A stretch of 62,082 nt of DNA from an uncultured Phycisphaerales bacterium (GTDB lineage Bacteria > Planctomycetota > Phycisphaerae > Sedimentisphaerales > Anaerohalosphaeraceae), in NCBI GenBank assembly GCA_937868095.1, contig CALMLO010000007.1, positions 1 to 62,082 of the forward strand, in the 5' to 3' direction. The position numbers were made by a program, and so were the translations under genes. Below are positions 51,654 to 62,030 of this stretch, piece after piece (the first letter of the stretch is position 1; each line of letters starts with the position of its first letter). The notes beneath the pieces were generated by a model, which was given only the letters and a program-made list of their open reading frames with translations, made no database searches and was not told the origin of the DNA.

Positions 51654-54600
51654 TCATTGTATATCCAGTGCGTAAAAACACAACCCATTCATCTTCGCTG
51701 CCTGAAGTCGCACTTTATACGTTCCTGCATTGATGTATCGCTCTGTAGTGGTGTTGACAATGCGCCATTTCTCAGGCGTTTCGAGAAATGTGATCCTGTC
51801 ATTTTTCAGGATTTCTCCTTTGTCATCAATGATCTGAATGGTCACGGCAATCGGCTGGTGCGTTGTATTCATATACCAAAACCGCAGCGTGTAAACTTGT
51901 GCCAATCCAACCGAAATATCCCATTCAATAGAGTTGTCGACACCTTCACCAAAACACACAGCGGGGCGTTTAGCCAGGACCGACCGAGTAAATGTCCCTT
52001 TGACTGAAGCATCCTGAGCCGGATACGTGACCGTCGGCCGAGACACGGTTCCTTCGGGCAATTCACTCTTCGGGAATGCAATGACTTTGGGAATGTATTT
52101 CCAATACCATCCTCTTGCGGGAGATGGGGGTGCCGGTTGAATCGTTTCGTCTAAGGATGCAACAGCAATGGCGGAAACAACGGCTTGTCCGGCCTTGACT
52201 TCGGGAAAGGTGATGTCCAAACGCCCACCCGTGACCGTTGTGTTGATGACTTTTTTAAAAGCGACAGCAGTCCCCGCTTCGGCCCAGATATCCAGGTCGT
52301 TGATGCATACAGTGTCATTGACGGCCACATCAAAAATACGCAGCCCTTTGCAATCAATACTGCCGCCCCTCCCGTGCCAGGGCTCAATAAAATACAACTC
52401 CACTCGATAATCTCCATCCGGAACAGGAAAATGATATGCCAGCTTATGACGCCCGTAGCGGAAGGTTTGAAACAGCTCCCAGTCCCGTGTTCGGCCGATT
52501 GGATCAAAGGTGCGGCGCTGGCTGGCAAGATAAGGATTGAGGTTCGGATATTCATCCGCCCACGAACGGGATCCCCAATGCAGCCGGCTGTCCAAGACCC
52601 TGTCTTGATGCCAGACCTGTCTCTCGCTATCCGTATAAATATCTCCGCCGCAATTGACGCGATAGAGATAATGATATCCCGGTTCAGCCCGCACAAGCGG
52701 CTCGACATCGCAATATAACTCTTCAAAATGAGGGGCCTGCGGAAGATTCTTCAGGATGATTATATCTTTGGCAACCGGTTTGCCCTCGCAGTATCCTTTT
52801 GCAGAAAGTACATTGTATCGAACATCCGCTTCTTTCCAGATAAAGTGAGTGCCGACTCCACTGCGTCTTCGTTTCCCGAGGGATTCAGCCTCTATCGCGT
52901 CATTAAACAACTCTACTTCATCACAATTTGAATACACATGCAGGGTTGCTTTCTGTGGGGATGAAAAACGATCGGGCCACGTATGCGAAACGATGTAAAC
53001 CATCGGATCTCTCTCGGCAGGAACGTAATTGGCGCGATACATATAATACACATCCAGCGGCTCTTCCCAGATTGTGAGCAGCCCTTTATTGTTAAACGGA
53101 CCAATTTTGTCAATGAGACGGTATCCCTCATCCACCTGCTGACGTCCGGGGTTATCATGTGAATTGAAAAGCCATTGAAAGTGTCCGCAGACACGATCTT
53201 TGACGGATTCGGCCTGCTGCACTTTCATCTCCATTAACTGGGTCATTCGATCTTCACTCAGGATTCCGTTCTGCTCGAAGAGTCCCTCCGTGTGCAGATC
53301 GATGCTTCGCCATGCTCCATATTCTCCGTTCAGCAATTGATCGGGACGAGCCAATTCCTCAGCGTACTTCTGCGGATCGCCGCCATAGGTTCCGCTCCAG
53401 TTTTGTACTACATTCCAATCCGTTCCCTGACCGCCGTTGCATGTGGTAATGATGCGCTGGCTGGACGCCGTTGGATCCAGTTGTCGAATTATATCACAGC
53501 ACTCCTCGGCAAACGCCTTCGGCAGAACGCTTTCGTTCTGCAGGCCCCACATCACCACGGAAGGACTGTTCCGTCTCTCCTTAATCCATTGCCGCAGCTG
53601 ATTCTTGAAATGTTCCCGAAAGGACTGTGTATCATACCAGATATGGGCTGAGAACTGCGGCCAAAAAAGCGTTCCGGATTCATCCCAGAGTTTTTGGTAC
53701 AACAAATGATGCGGCTGGTGTGCATCTCGAAAGGCATTAAAGCCGGCCGCCTTGATCTGTTTGACCCGTGATCGCACCTGCTCTGTACTGAAGGCATGAC
53801 TTTGTCCGAGAAGATGTTCATATTCACAGGTTCCGTTGATGAACACCGGTTTGCCATTCAGCAGAAAGCGATTGTCACCATCTTTGCGTGTAATCGGCCA
53901 GCTGACGGTCCGAATGCCGAACGGTGTTGTAACCCGATCAATCGTCCTGCCATTCTGCATGATGCAGCTGTCCAGCGTATAGAGATAAGGATCTTCTACT
54001 GACCAGAGTTTCGGATCTTTAAGGGCTGCTGACTGGTGTATGATCTCACTCTGACCTGATTCAAGAGTAACTTCTTTCGCCGGTTGAAAAACGATTTTGC
54101 CTTCTTTGTCATGAAATACATTCACAATTTCAATAGTCTCAACCGTATCCCCGTAGTTCTTCACTTCCGTTTCGACAAATACTTTCTCGGCTTTCTGATC
54201 ATTCCACACATGCACACCGAAGGGCTCGATGCGAACCGCGTTCGTGACTTCCAGCACGACGGGCCGATAGATTCCCAACGGCTGGGACCCTTCGGAAAAC
54301 CCCCACTCACTGCTGCACCCTCCGCAGACACAGGGCATATCGGAAATCATGACGGGATGTTCCGCCTTGACCAGGAGCGTATTGGCCGCCCCCGCTCGAA
54401 TCGCGCTGGTTACATCTATAGTGAATGAAACACGTCCACCGAGATGCCGCCCCAAATCCACTCCGTTCAGGTTCACAGTGGCATAAGTCCCCACTCCTTC
54501 AAATCGGAGAAAATAATGCTTGTTTCCCGTTTTCACAGGAATCTCAAATTCTTTCTTATACCATGCTGTGCCATGCAGATTTCCATGCACCAGCTGACGA

Positions 54601-54812
54601 GCACCTCCATAATCGTCCCAGTTATGAGGGATTTTTACTGTTTTCCAGTCTCGTTCCGTTATCTCTCTAAGGTACAAATCATCCGGTTTGCCCTGATCAT
54701 TGAAAACCGTTGCCCAGTCTTCATGGAAAGTATAAATTTCTCGTGGAATGTCCTTCGAAAAAGCAATCCCTCCGCATAAAGATGCGACGATCATGCAGAT
54801 ACACTCATCCAT
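51654..54812 (-). CDS. GH2 glycosidase with malectin-like domain
   Basis: 1052 residues; AAGGA upstream supports ATG 54812. A short signal-like N-terminus (VASLCGGIAFS). GH2 jelly roll (REITERDWKTVKIPHNWDDYG), Ig-like domain and TIM barrel. The acid/base is Glu 427 in MWGLQNESVLP and the nucleophile Glu 497 in LNGEYGAW. After an Ig-like domain comes a malectin-type domain (about 730-900: RVNCGGDIYTDSERQVWHQD, YRVELYFIEPWHGRGG). A final beta-domain looks CBM-like (VYTLRFWYMNTTHQPIAV). Malectin modules bind glucose-containing sugars. The short signal peptide and the two glycan-binding ends suggest an extracytoplasmic enzyme; substrate unknown. Confidence 0.88.
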   Translation of the reverse strand: MDECICMIVASLCGGIAFSKDIPREIYTFHEDWATVFNDQGKPDDLYLREITERDWKTVKIPHNWDDYGGARQLVHGNLHGTAWYKKEFEIPVKTGNKHYFLRFEGVGTYATVNLNGVDLGRHLGGRVSFTIDVTSAIRAGAANTLLVKAEHPVMISDMPCVCGGCSSEWGFSEGSQPLGIYRPVVLEVTNAVRIEPFGVHVWNDQKAEKVFVETEVKNYGDTVETIEIVNVFHDKEGKIVFQPAKEVTLESGQSEIIHQSAALKDPKLWSVEDPYLYTLDSCIMQNGRTIDRVTTPFGIRTVSWPITRKDGDNRFLLNGKPVFINGTCEYEHLLGQSHAFSTEQVRSRVKQIKAAGFNAFRDAHQPHHLLYQKLWDESGTLFWPQFSAHIWYDTQSFREHFKNQLRQWIKERRNSPSVVMWGLQNESVLPKAFAEECCDIIRQLDPTASSQRIITTCNGGQGTDWNVVQNWSGTYGGDPQKYAEELARPDQLLNGEYGAWRSIDLHTEGLFEQNGILSEDRMTQLMEMKVQQAESVKDRVCGHFQWLFNSHDNPGRQQVDEGYRLIDKIGPFNNKGLLTIWEEPLDVYYMYRANYVPAERDPMVYIVSHTWPDRFSSPQKATLHVYSNCDEVELFNDAIEAESLGKRRRSGVGTHFIWKEADVRYNVLSAKGYCEGKPVAKDIIILKNLPQAPHFEELYCDVEPLVRAEPGYHYLYRVNCGGDIYTDSERQVWHQDRVLDSRLHWGSRSWADEYPNLNPYLASQRRTFDPIGRTRDWELFQTFRYGRHKLAYHFPVPDGDYRVELYFIEPWHGRGGSIDCKGLRIFDVAVNDTVCINDLDIWAEAGTAVAFKKVINTTVTGGRLDITFPEVKAGQAVVSAIAVASLDETIQPAPPSPARGWYWKYIPKVIAFPKSELPEGTVSRPTVTYPAQDASVKGTFTRSVLAKRPAVCFGEGVDNSIEWDISVGLAQVYTLRFWYMNTTHQPIAVTIQIIDDKGEILKNDRITFLETPEKWRIVNTTTERYINAGTYKVRLQAAKMNGLCFYALDIQ

Positions 54813-54904
54813 CTCTGTTATCCTTAAAGGTCGATTGAGATTAACGGCGATTCGAGTAAATCCGTCCGTGCGATAATATCATATTGTAACCTTTTTTAGA
54901 GGAT

Positions 54905-56524
54905 TTATGGCTGTTTATACGAGTCCTGTGAAATGTTCGAATTATGATTTTTACGGGATTGAAATAACAGCGAAAGGAGCAGCCCGGCCAGGAGAATGGT
55001 CAACGTTCCGAAAACCGGTATCAAAAACGAATGAAACCGATTTTTCAGAAACACCGGCAGGCTGATTCGCGAAGATAGCGTCATCGCGGCGATCACCAGC
55101 AAACCAAGGATAACCGATGCAGCAGCTATCGGGTTATTTACTTTTTGACTGATCAAACCCAGTAAAAACAGGCCCAGCATGCCCCCTCCCAATATGCCCG
55201 AAAGAATCCACCATGTATCTAATGCACTAGTCATATTGATCAGCAGCAGGGACAGGCCGGTCCCCAAAAGTCCCCAGAGAATCGTAGAAATATACAGCAC
55301 CATCATAAACTGTTTTTCAGATGCATCGGGGCGGATATATCGCTGGTACCAGTCTGTTGCTATCAGTGTTGCTGAAGAGTTTAAACTGGTTGAAATTGTA
55401 CTCATTGCAGCGGCGAATATTGCTGCCACTAACAATCCTGTGATTCCGGGCGGCAGCATCTTCCCAATAAAATACGGAAACACTTTGTCTCCGATATCCT
55501 CTTCCTTTAACAAAGAGGAGCGTTCATGAACAGCCAAGAGGAATTCTTCCTGTCCACTGTCGAACCCTTCCTGCAGCAATTGCTGTTTGGCGACTTGGAA
55601 ACGAATATCAGCTAACTCTTCCGGATGAACCTTATAATAAGCAAACAGCCCGGTGCCAATGAAAAAAAAGAGCGCGGATATCGGCAGATAGAGCCATCCT
55701 CCCGCCAAGATACTTCTTCGTGCTTCGGTGTCATTTTTCGAGGCAATGTATCGCTGGATATAACTCTGGTCAATTCCGAAGTTTTGAAGATTGATGACAA
55801 TTCCGTAAACAAATACAACCCAAACCGTTGATTCGGATAATGAACTGCCAAAACTTCCCAAACTGAATTTGCGATGCTCAGCGGCAATTTGAAATACCTG
55901 TTCCGGACCCTGCGGCATGTTGAATAGTATCAGGAAAGCACAAACAACGACCCCGACCATTAGTACAATCGCCTGAAAAACATCGGTCCATATGACCGCG
56001 ATAATTCCCCCCACAAAGGAATAGATAGTCACAGAGATCCCGGTGACCATAATCAATATCCGAATATCCCAGTTCAGGAGCAGACTCAGGGGCAATACCA
56101 TCAGGTACGTGACAACACCAATACGGGCTAATTGGGTCAGAATATAAAAAAAACTGGCATACATTCTGGCCCAGGGCCCGAACCGGTGTTCCAGGTGCGC
56201 ATAAGCGGAGACCTCACCGGTTTTTCGATAATAGGGCAGGAAAAACCGAACAGCAATCCAGGTTGCAACAGGCAAAGACAGACTGAACACAAAAGGATTC
56301 CAATTACCGGAGAAGGATTTTCCGGGCAATGCCAGAAAGCTGATACTGCTTAGATATGTTGCAAAAATCGACAAACCACATGCCCAGCCCGGCAGAGATC
56401 GTCCGGCCGCAGTAAACCCTTCCCGGGAACGGCTTCTCCGATAAAAATAAAAGCCGACACCCATCGTCCCTACAAAGTAAAAAATCAGGACAACCCAGTC
56501 AATCGGCCAAAAATGCTTCTGCAT
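54905..56524 (-). CDS. SSS family sodium:solute symporter (second)
   Basis: 539 residues from ATG 56524, which has GGGAGCG upstream; ATG 56542 is in frame. About 13 membrane spans. Family marks: RSREGFTAAGRSLPGWACGLSIFATYLSSISFLALPG near TM1-2, GIIAVIWTDVFQAIVLMVGV, IDQSYIQRYIASKNDTEA and STISTSLNSSATLIATDWYQR. This set is common in sialic acid/sugar-type SSS transporters. It is about 27-30% alike by eye to the symporter at 4625-6262 only in these blocks, so it probably serves a different sugar. It lies between a GH2 and a GH78 gene on the same strand and is likely co-transcribed. Confidence 0.88.
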   Translation of the reverse strand: MQKHFWPIDWVVLIFYFVGTMGVGFYFYRRSRSREGFTAAGRSLPGWACGLSIFATYLSSISFLALPGKSFSGNWNPFVFSLSLPVATWIAVRFFLPYYRKTGEVSAYAHLEHRFGPWARMYASFFYILTQLARIGVVTYLMVLPLSLLLNWDIRILIMVTGISVTIYSFVGGIIAVIWTDVFQAIVLMVGVVVCAFLILFNMPQGPEQVFQIAAEHRKFSLGSFGSSLSESTVWVVFVYGIVINLQNFGIDQSYIQRYIASKNDTEARRSILAGGWLYLPISALFFFIGTGLFAYYKVHPEELADIRFQVAKQQLLQEGFDSGQEEFLLAVHERSSLLKEEDIGDKVFPYFIGKMLPPGITGLLVAAIFAAAMSTISTSLNSSATLIATDWYQRYIRPDASEKQFMMVLYISTILWGLLGTGLSLLLINMTSALDTWWILSGILGGGMLGLFLLGLISQKVNNPIAAASVILGLLVIAAMTLSSRISLPVFLKNRFHSFLIPVFGTLTILLAGLLLSLLFQSRKNHNSNISQDSYKQP

Positions 56525-56660
56525 AAACGCTCCCGCTTTCAAAAACAGTTCTTATCAAACTTTTTTGAGAAACTGTTCCATTCGTCTTTCCTGTTCGGAA
56601 CAAGGGGCACCAAGGGAGACAATAATACCTTGGAATAGAATGTTTTTCACAGAACCCATT

Positions 56661-59600
56661 TTACTGTTCCCAAGGCGAATCAAATTGGTAATGCCCGGAT
56701 TCTACATGATAAACGGTATATTTCTCCTCTTGTCTGAGCAATTTAACACAGTCTGAATTTTGAGCCATAACTCCCGATTCAAAAATCCGTTTGGGATCCC
56801 CATACGGAACAAACACGGCGGCCGTTGTATTTGGCGGAATCGCAACATTCAACAGCAAACGGCCATCTGCAATTTCCCAGTGCGACAGGATAAGTCCGTG
56901 AATAGAATGATAAGATGTTTTCGCCCGAGTCAGTTTACCACCCGGTTGCGGGTGAATAATAATTTGCTTAAAACCGGGGCCATCCGTCCTGATGCCGCCG
57001 ATGTTTTCAAACATCCACTGGCCCACTGCTCCGAACGAGTAATGCGCAAAGGAATTCATACCTGGATCGGCAAAGCCCGCCTCCGGTGTCCAGCCGTTCC
57101 AGCGTTCCCAGATGGAGGTGGCACCGTTTTTGATGGTAAAACCCCAGGAGGGGAAGGTATCGTTATGAAGCAATTGATAGGCAACATCATTGCGGTTTAT
57201 CTTGGCCAGCGCCAGCATCAGATCCTTTGTACCGAGAAAACCGGTTGACAGGTGCCCGCTGCATTCTTCAATGCGGCGAATCAGATGGGCTGCAGCCCGT
57301 GTTTGCTGGTCCGGCTCGAGCAGGTCATAGACAATCGCCAGCGCATACGCCGCCTGGCTGTCACCCTTGATCGTCCCGTCCGGCTGCACATAGGCCGTCT
57401 GAAACGCACGCCGAATCCGGGCAAACAAGTCGCGATAGGCGGCGGCATCCTCCATCCGGCCCAGCGCTTCGGCAATCTGCGCCATCAGATGCGTGCTGTG
57501 GCCGAAATAGGCCGTATAAATCACATCGTGCGGGGTCTCATCGTTGATGTTCAGCCAGTCGCCGAAACAATGGAATCGCGCCGGCGGCAACAGGTCTTCC
57601 GTGCAGCGGTTTTTGCAAAAGGCGATAAACTTTTTCATGGCATCGTAATGCGTTTCGAGGATGCGTTTGTCGCCGTACATCTTATAGATCGTCCACGGAC
57701 AGATCACGCCTGCATCGGCCCACCCTGGACCGCCATCGGTCGGATTGACTTTCAATGGAGCATAGCGAGGAAATTGCCCGTCATCACGCTGGGCGTCGGT
57801 CAAGTCAATCATCCACTTTGTAAAGAATGACTGTACATCATTGTTATAACAAGCGGTGTTGACATAGACCTGTGCATCTCCCGTCCAGCCGTAACGCTCA
57901 TCCCGCTGCGGACAGTCCGTCGGGATGTCCATAAAATTCATCCGCTGCGTCCAGACGATATTGGAATACAACCGGTTGACCATCGCATCGGAGCAGACAA
58001 ACGTTCCCGTCGTCGATGTATCACTGCTGAGAGCGAGTCCGGTAACGGTTTCCAGGTCCGGTTGTTTATTCAACCCGCTGACTTCGACATACTGGAATCC
58101 GTGATACGTAAAGTGCGGCTGCCAGATCTCTTCCTCTCGGCTGCCTTTACAAATGTAGACATCGGTAGCATTCGCCGTACGCAGGTTGGTTATGTAGATT
58201 GTTCCGTTTGCATTCAGCCGTTCAGCATGCCGGATCCGTATCCTTTGCCCCTTTTCTCCTAGGACCTTGATTTTTACAACACCGGTAAAATTCTGTCCCA
58301 TATCAAAAACATATTTGCCGGGAACAGGCTCAGATACCGAAACCGGCTTGATAGTTTCAAAAACTCTCACAGGTTCAGTAACAGAAGCCTGGATTGTCGG
58401 ATTCACCTCGGTATCGCCGACAACAACCGGCTGCCATGCGGAATCGTCAAAGCCGGGCCTGTTCCAGCCGGGCATTTCCCGACAAGCATCGTATCCTTCG
58501 CCCTGAAGTAAGTCTGCATACAGAATCGGACCTGTCGATGCCTTCCAGTCTTTTCCCGTTCCAATAACCTGTGTTGTGCCGTCTTCGTATGTAACATGGA
58601 GTTGCAGGAACAGACGAATTTTGCGGCCGTAATGGTTTCGGCGCAGACCTCCACCGACATAGCCGGCATACCAGCCGTCCGCCAGAATCCCGCCGATTGC
58701 ATTGCTGCCGCGCCGAAGTCGGTCTGTCACATCATAGGCCCGGTAGTAAACCCTCTTTCGATAATCCGTCCAGCCCGGCGATAGATAATCGTCTGTAACA
58801 CGTTGCCCATTGACAAAACACTGGTAAATTCCCAGCGCTGAAACATAAAGATTCGCACGTGTAATCTTTTTATCGCTCGTTTGGAACTCTTTGCGAAAAT
58901 AACGCGCTGGCGGCAGCACTCGCTGCATCGGTTTTGTTCCTTGCCATGGAGCCGTCCCGAGCGGGCCGATAACTTCGGCCTTGGACCAGGCGGAGTCATC
59001 ATAATTTTCCATCCTCCACCCGGGTTCTTCGTGAGAACTTATCAGCCATTCGTCATCCGTTGCAAATTCCAAGACTCGACCATCGGTTGATTCGATCCGA
59101 ATGGCTGCCAGAAAACCGGCGGGAGAGTCTTCCTTTCCCTCATTGGAGGCCTGAAATGCCAGAACATTCCGGCCGGGCTTGAGATAATCGGCCAGGGTCA
59201 CCTCATAAATGACGTTCTTGTTACGAAAGGACCTGAGCAAATTTCCATTGACATATAACTGGACAAAATCATCCGCTGTGTAATAACAATCCGCTTTCTC
59301 AATAACCCAATCCTCGGGCAGATAAAAAGACTTTCTGAAATAATAGGATCCCGGCTGAGCACTGACATTCGCGTTTGATTCGGACAAAATCCATTGTGCA
59401 CGACCAAGCACATCCGGCAAGGGAACCGGCTTTTCCTCCACATCATATCCGATCCATTCGGCCCGCCGGTCTTGGGAACAAAGCAACCCCATCGACCATT
59501 CAGCCGGTTGACTCCAGGCCGAGGGGATATCGCTTCGATCCCAAACGCGAACTTGCCAGAAATAAACACAATCAGATTTAAGCGGTTCCCCGGCATAGAC

Positions 59601-59912
59601 AATAGCTGTTGTGTTGTCACTTCGGACCTTTCCGGAGTCCCACATGTCAGGTTGATTATTCCTGAGAAGATGCTCATCCGATGCAACGTACACTTGGTAG
59701 GCGGTTTGTTTTTGGCCGCGTTCACCAGAGCAGATCTGCCAGCTTAAGCGCGGGGATAAGATATCAACCCCCATCGGGTCCGACCGGTACTCACAACGAA
59801 GTGATACCGGTGTGAGTTTCCGGCAAGCCGGGTTAAGAAAGCTCCGGCAACTGATACAAGCCGATAAACCCGCACTGAATACAAGCAGACATACCACTCG
59901 CTTCACAATCAT
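56661..59912 (-). CDS. GH78 alpha-L-rhamnosidase, lipoprotein, with extra CBM-like domain
   Basis: 1083 residues from ATG 59912; ATG 59942 is in frame. KRVVCLLVFSAGLSAC is a lipobox. The fibronectin-like domain (LRCEYRSDPMGVDILSPRLSW, DMWDSGKVRSD) is followed by an inserted CBM67-like module (about 170-310: YYTADDFVQLYVNGNLLRSF) absent from the GH78 at 20569-23313. The classical N-domain (VNGQRVTDDYLSPGWTDYRK) and the catalytic domain (IPTDCPQRDERYGWTGDAQ, ATSIWERWNGWTPEAG) complete it. It would release rhamnose from pectin side chains at the cell surface, complementing the leaderless GH78. Confidence 0.92.
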   Translation of the reverse strand: MIVKRVVCLLVFSAGLSACISCRSFLNPACRKLTPVSLRCEYRSDPMGVDILSPRLSWQICSGERGQKQTAYQVYVASDEHLLRNNQPDMWDSGKVRSDNTTAIVYAGEPLKSDCVYFWQVRVWDRSDIPSAWSQPAEWSMGLLCSQDRRAEWIGYDVEEKPVPLPDVLGRAQWILSESNANVSAQPGSYYFRKSFYLPEDWVIEKADCYYTADDFVQLYVNGNLLRSFRNKNVIYEVTLADYLKPGRNVLAFQASNEGKEDSPAGFLAAIRIESTDGRVLEFATDDEWLISSHEEPGWRMENYDDSAWSKAEVIGPLGTAPWQGTKPMQRVLPPARYFRKEFQTSDKKITRANLYVSALGIYQCFVNGQRVTDDYLSPGWTDYRKRVYYRAYDVTDRLRRGSNAIGGILADGWYAGYVGGGLRRNHYGRKIRLFLQLHVTYEDGTTQVIGTGKDWKASTGPILYADLLQGEGYDACREMPGWNRPGFDDSAWQPVVVGDTEVNPTIQASVTEPVRVFETIKPVSVSEPVPGKYVFDMGQNFTGVVKIKVLGEKGQRIRIRHAERLNANGTIYITNLRTANATDVYICKGSREEEIWQPHFTYHGFQYVEVSGLNKQPDLETVTGLALSSDTSTTGTFVCSDAMVNRLYSNIVWTQRMNFMDIPTDCPQRDERYGWTGDAQVYVNTACYNNDVQSFFTKWMIDLTDAQRDDGQFPRYAPLKVNPTDGGPGWADAGVICPWTIYKMYGDKRILETHYDAMKKFIAFCKNRCTEDLLPPARFHCFGDWLNINDETPHDVIYTAYFGHSTHLMAQIAEALGRMEDAAAYRDLFARIRRAFQTAYVQPDGTIKGDSQAAYALAIVYDLLEPDQQTRAAAHLIRRIEECSGHLSTGFLGTKDLMLALAKINRNDVAYQLLHNDTFPSWGFTIKNGATSIWERWNGWTPEAGFADPGMNSFAHYSFGAVGQWMFENIGGIRTDGPGFKQIIIHPQPGGKLTRAKTSYHSIHGLILSHWEIADGRLLLNVAIPPNTTAAVFVPYGDPKRIFESGVMAQNSDCVKLLRQEEKYTVYHVESGHYQFDSPWEQ

Positions 59913-60453
59913 TTTCCCGCTGAAATTATTTCTCTTAACCATCGCCGAAGTCCCGTTATCAAGTTTGACGACCTATCGATTTGCCCAGTCTCTTTGCTCT
60001 CAGCAAAAAAACGAAATCTCTCTCCTTTCTTTTGTTTTTCGCCTGTTTGACCCCACATATGGAAAATTGGCTCGGTTTACCTGAACTATAATTACGGTTT
60101 ATAGAGAGGAATCAGCAGCATGTGAATCCTGGATTCTCCCTTCGCGGGAATGGCACATCGTTCCGTTAATTTTTCAATAGCCAGTAAATACAAAATTTAT
60201 CTTTTAATATTGTACTTGTTTGTCCGGATTCCAGCGATTGACCGTCCCTTTTCGGAGATTGAAAATCAACCCGGCAGATACTCCTGTTTGCATCCGTCTC
60301 GGTTCTACTGGGACCATTCCGAATACTTCCGCACACTGGTTCGGCTCTAAAACTGTCTGCCGCAGACCTGCAAAACGAGGCACATTGCATCGTCTGGGAG
60401 AATCTGGCCAAACATCTGAAGCAATTGTCTGGCGGAACACAGGATCGGTCAGT
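59913..60453. other. Gap between GH78 and the aldolase gene
   Basis: No gene recognised. Short frames at 60200-60460 on both strands are protein-like in places but match nothing known and lack ribosome sites; they may be an eroded gene. The GH78 promoter should lie here but no consensus was found. Confidence 0.3.
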
Positions 60454-61485
60454 TTAGTTTTTACTTGAGGTCCTCCTCTTGTTTCTTATGGGTAAAATAT
60501 TATCGCTTTCAACCTTCAGAATGATATGGTTTGCTTTTATGTTTGGCAGGAGTTTTTCCATGGCTGGAAAAATATCTTTTTCAATTTTCCGACGTATACG
60601 GTTTTTAAGATGCATTGGCAGGCACTGAAGGGGCTGTGCAGGCGTTTCGCCGCATATTCCCACGCAGGCAAGTGCATACTTAAGTGCCTTCAGATATCCT
60701 CCTTTTTCAATGCCGTATATCGAGCTGGAAAGTTGGAGGACGATGTTTTGCAGACTTTGGATAAGGTCTGTCCTTTGCTCCAGCGCTGTTTGATAGAGTG
60801 TGACGTAGAATTGCGGAAAGAGATTTGCCCCGCCGGGTATGCCTCCATGGATGCCGGTCAGAACAGCCTCAGCAAGCAGTTCTTCCGGCCCTATCAGTAC
60901 AGACCAGTCAGGCCTGTGCAGAGTCGCCAATTGATAGGCCCGTTGAAGATAAATCATGTCCGCGCTGCTGTCTTTAAGACCAATTATCTGCGGACAGCTC
61001 ATTAGTTTACCCAGTGTTGACAATTCAAACCAGACTTTGGTGCAGGCAGGATTGTTATAGAGAAAAACCGGCAGCTCAATTTTTCTAAGCAGCTTTTTTA
61101 TATATACAGTAAGATCTTGCTGGCTGAGTCCAAAATAATAAGGTGTTGATAGAACAAGTGCATCAGCGTCATTCTGTTGAGCCGTCCATGCTATTTTAAG
61201 GGATGCCTCAAAACAAGTATTTGTAATACCGACCAACACAGGTACTCTGCCATTAACCTGACGGCAGGTACGCTGGATGATTTCATTCTTTACAGTTTCG
61301 CATAAGCTTGGTGCTTCGCCAGTGGTACCAAGTATAAACAGGCCGTTCACTCCGCCACCAAGAATATGCTCTATCAGCGTTTCCAGTCCCGCCGGGTCAA
61401 GGTTGCCATCCGTGTCAAGGGGAGTAACCATAGGGGGTATTATGCCGCAGTATCGACCAGGATTTTTTGCTGCTTTATCCGTCAT
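60454..61485 (-). CDS. DapA/N-acetylneuraminate lyase superfamily aldolase or dehydratase
   Basis: 343 residues from ATG 61485; the frame opens 15 bases earlier with TTG, without a ribosome site. The TIM-barrel protein shows CGIIPPMVTPLDTDG, LGTTGEAPSL, Tyr 143 in FLYNNP and the Schiff-base Lys 171 in IIGLKDSS. Dihydrodipicolinate synthase itself is unlikely given the extended C-terminus and the pectin setting. Relatives split 2-keto-3-deoxy sugar acids (such as those from rhamnose, fucose, galacturonate, Kdo or Dha) to pyruvate and an aldehyde, or dehydrate deoxy-keto acids. The exact substrate is undetermined. Confidence 0.82.
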   Translation of the reverse strand: MTDKAAKNPGRYCGIIPPMVTPLDTDGNLDPAGLETLIEHILGGGVNGLFILGTTGEAPSLCETVKNEIIQRTCRQVNGRVPVLVGITNTCFEASLKIAWTAQQNDADALVLSTPYYFGLSQQDLTVYIKKLLRKIELPVFLYNNPACTKVWFELSTLGKLMSCPQIIGLKDSSADMIYLQRAYQLATLHRPDWSVLIGPEELLAEAVLTGIHGGIPGGANLFPQFYVTLYQTALEQRTDLIQSLQNIVLQLSSSIYGIEKGGYLKALKYALACVGICGETPAQPLQCLPMHLKNRIRRKIEKDIFPAMEKLLPNIKANHIILKVESDNILPIRNKRRTSSKN

Positions 61486-62030
61486 AATAGATCTTTTCAA
61501 CCTTCAACTATGAAAGGGACACCCTCTTTTTGCACAGTTTTTTTCAGACATAATATGCTCCATACCACTGATTCCTATATTCATAAGCCACATACACTGA
61601 ATAAATGTCGCCAGAAATAGAACATAATGTCAACTACAAACTTTGCCTGATTAAATTTTACCTTTTTCCATACTCTCGTCCTGTACAGGATCAAGTTTCC
61701 ATTTGGGTATCCCAATCCACAGGGAGAGGCTCAAAATTGCCGCAATCTGAACCACAAAATGTAGTGGGATTACACAAACAGGACATGAACAATCCTGTTA
61801 TTAGCCCCCCGTTGTTTCAGAAAACATTTTCTTATATTTCCTCTTCCCATTAGATAAGAAAGAGAATATAAAAAAGCGTTAGAGAAGTTACTCTTTTTAT
61901 GGCATAAAAAAGGCGTAAATGAACTCCGACATAGGGCAAGATTTGAAGATTTTTGATTTTTTCACATATTAAAATCCTCATTTTTACTCTAAAAAACGAT
62001 ATATGTGGTATTCCAGATACGTATTAACCC
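61486..62030. other. AT-rich region between aldolase and tRNA fragment
   Basis: No convincing gene. A short plus-strand frame (61605-61853) lacks a ribosome site and resembles nothing. The palindrome TTGGG-TAT-CCCAA at 61703-61715 could be an operator upstream of the aldolase gene. The low GC and lack of genes would fit the end of an inserted element. Confidence 0.35.

Noticed and set aside
60204..60440. Small frames between GH78 and the aldolase gene
   Set aside because: Protein-like in stretches but no start signals and no recognisable family; possibly eroded sequence.
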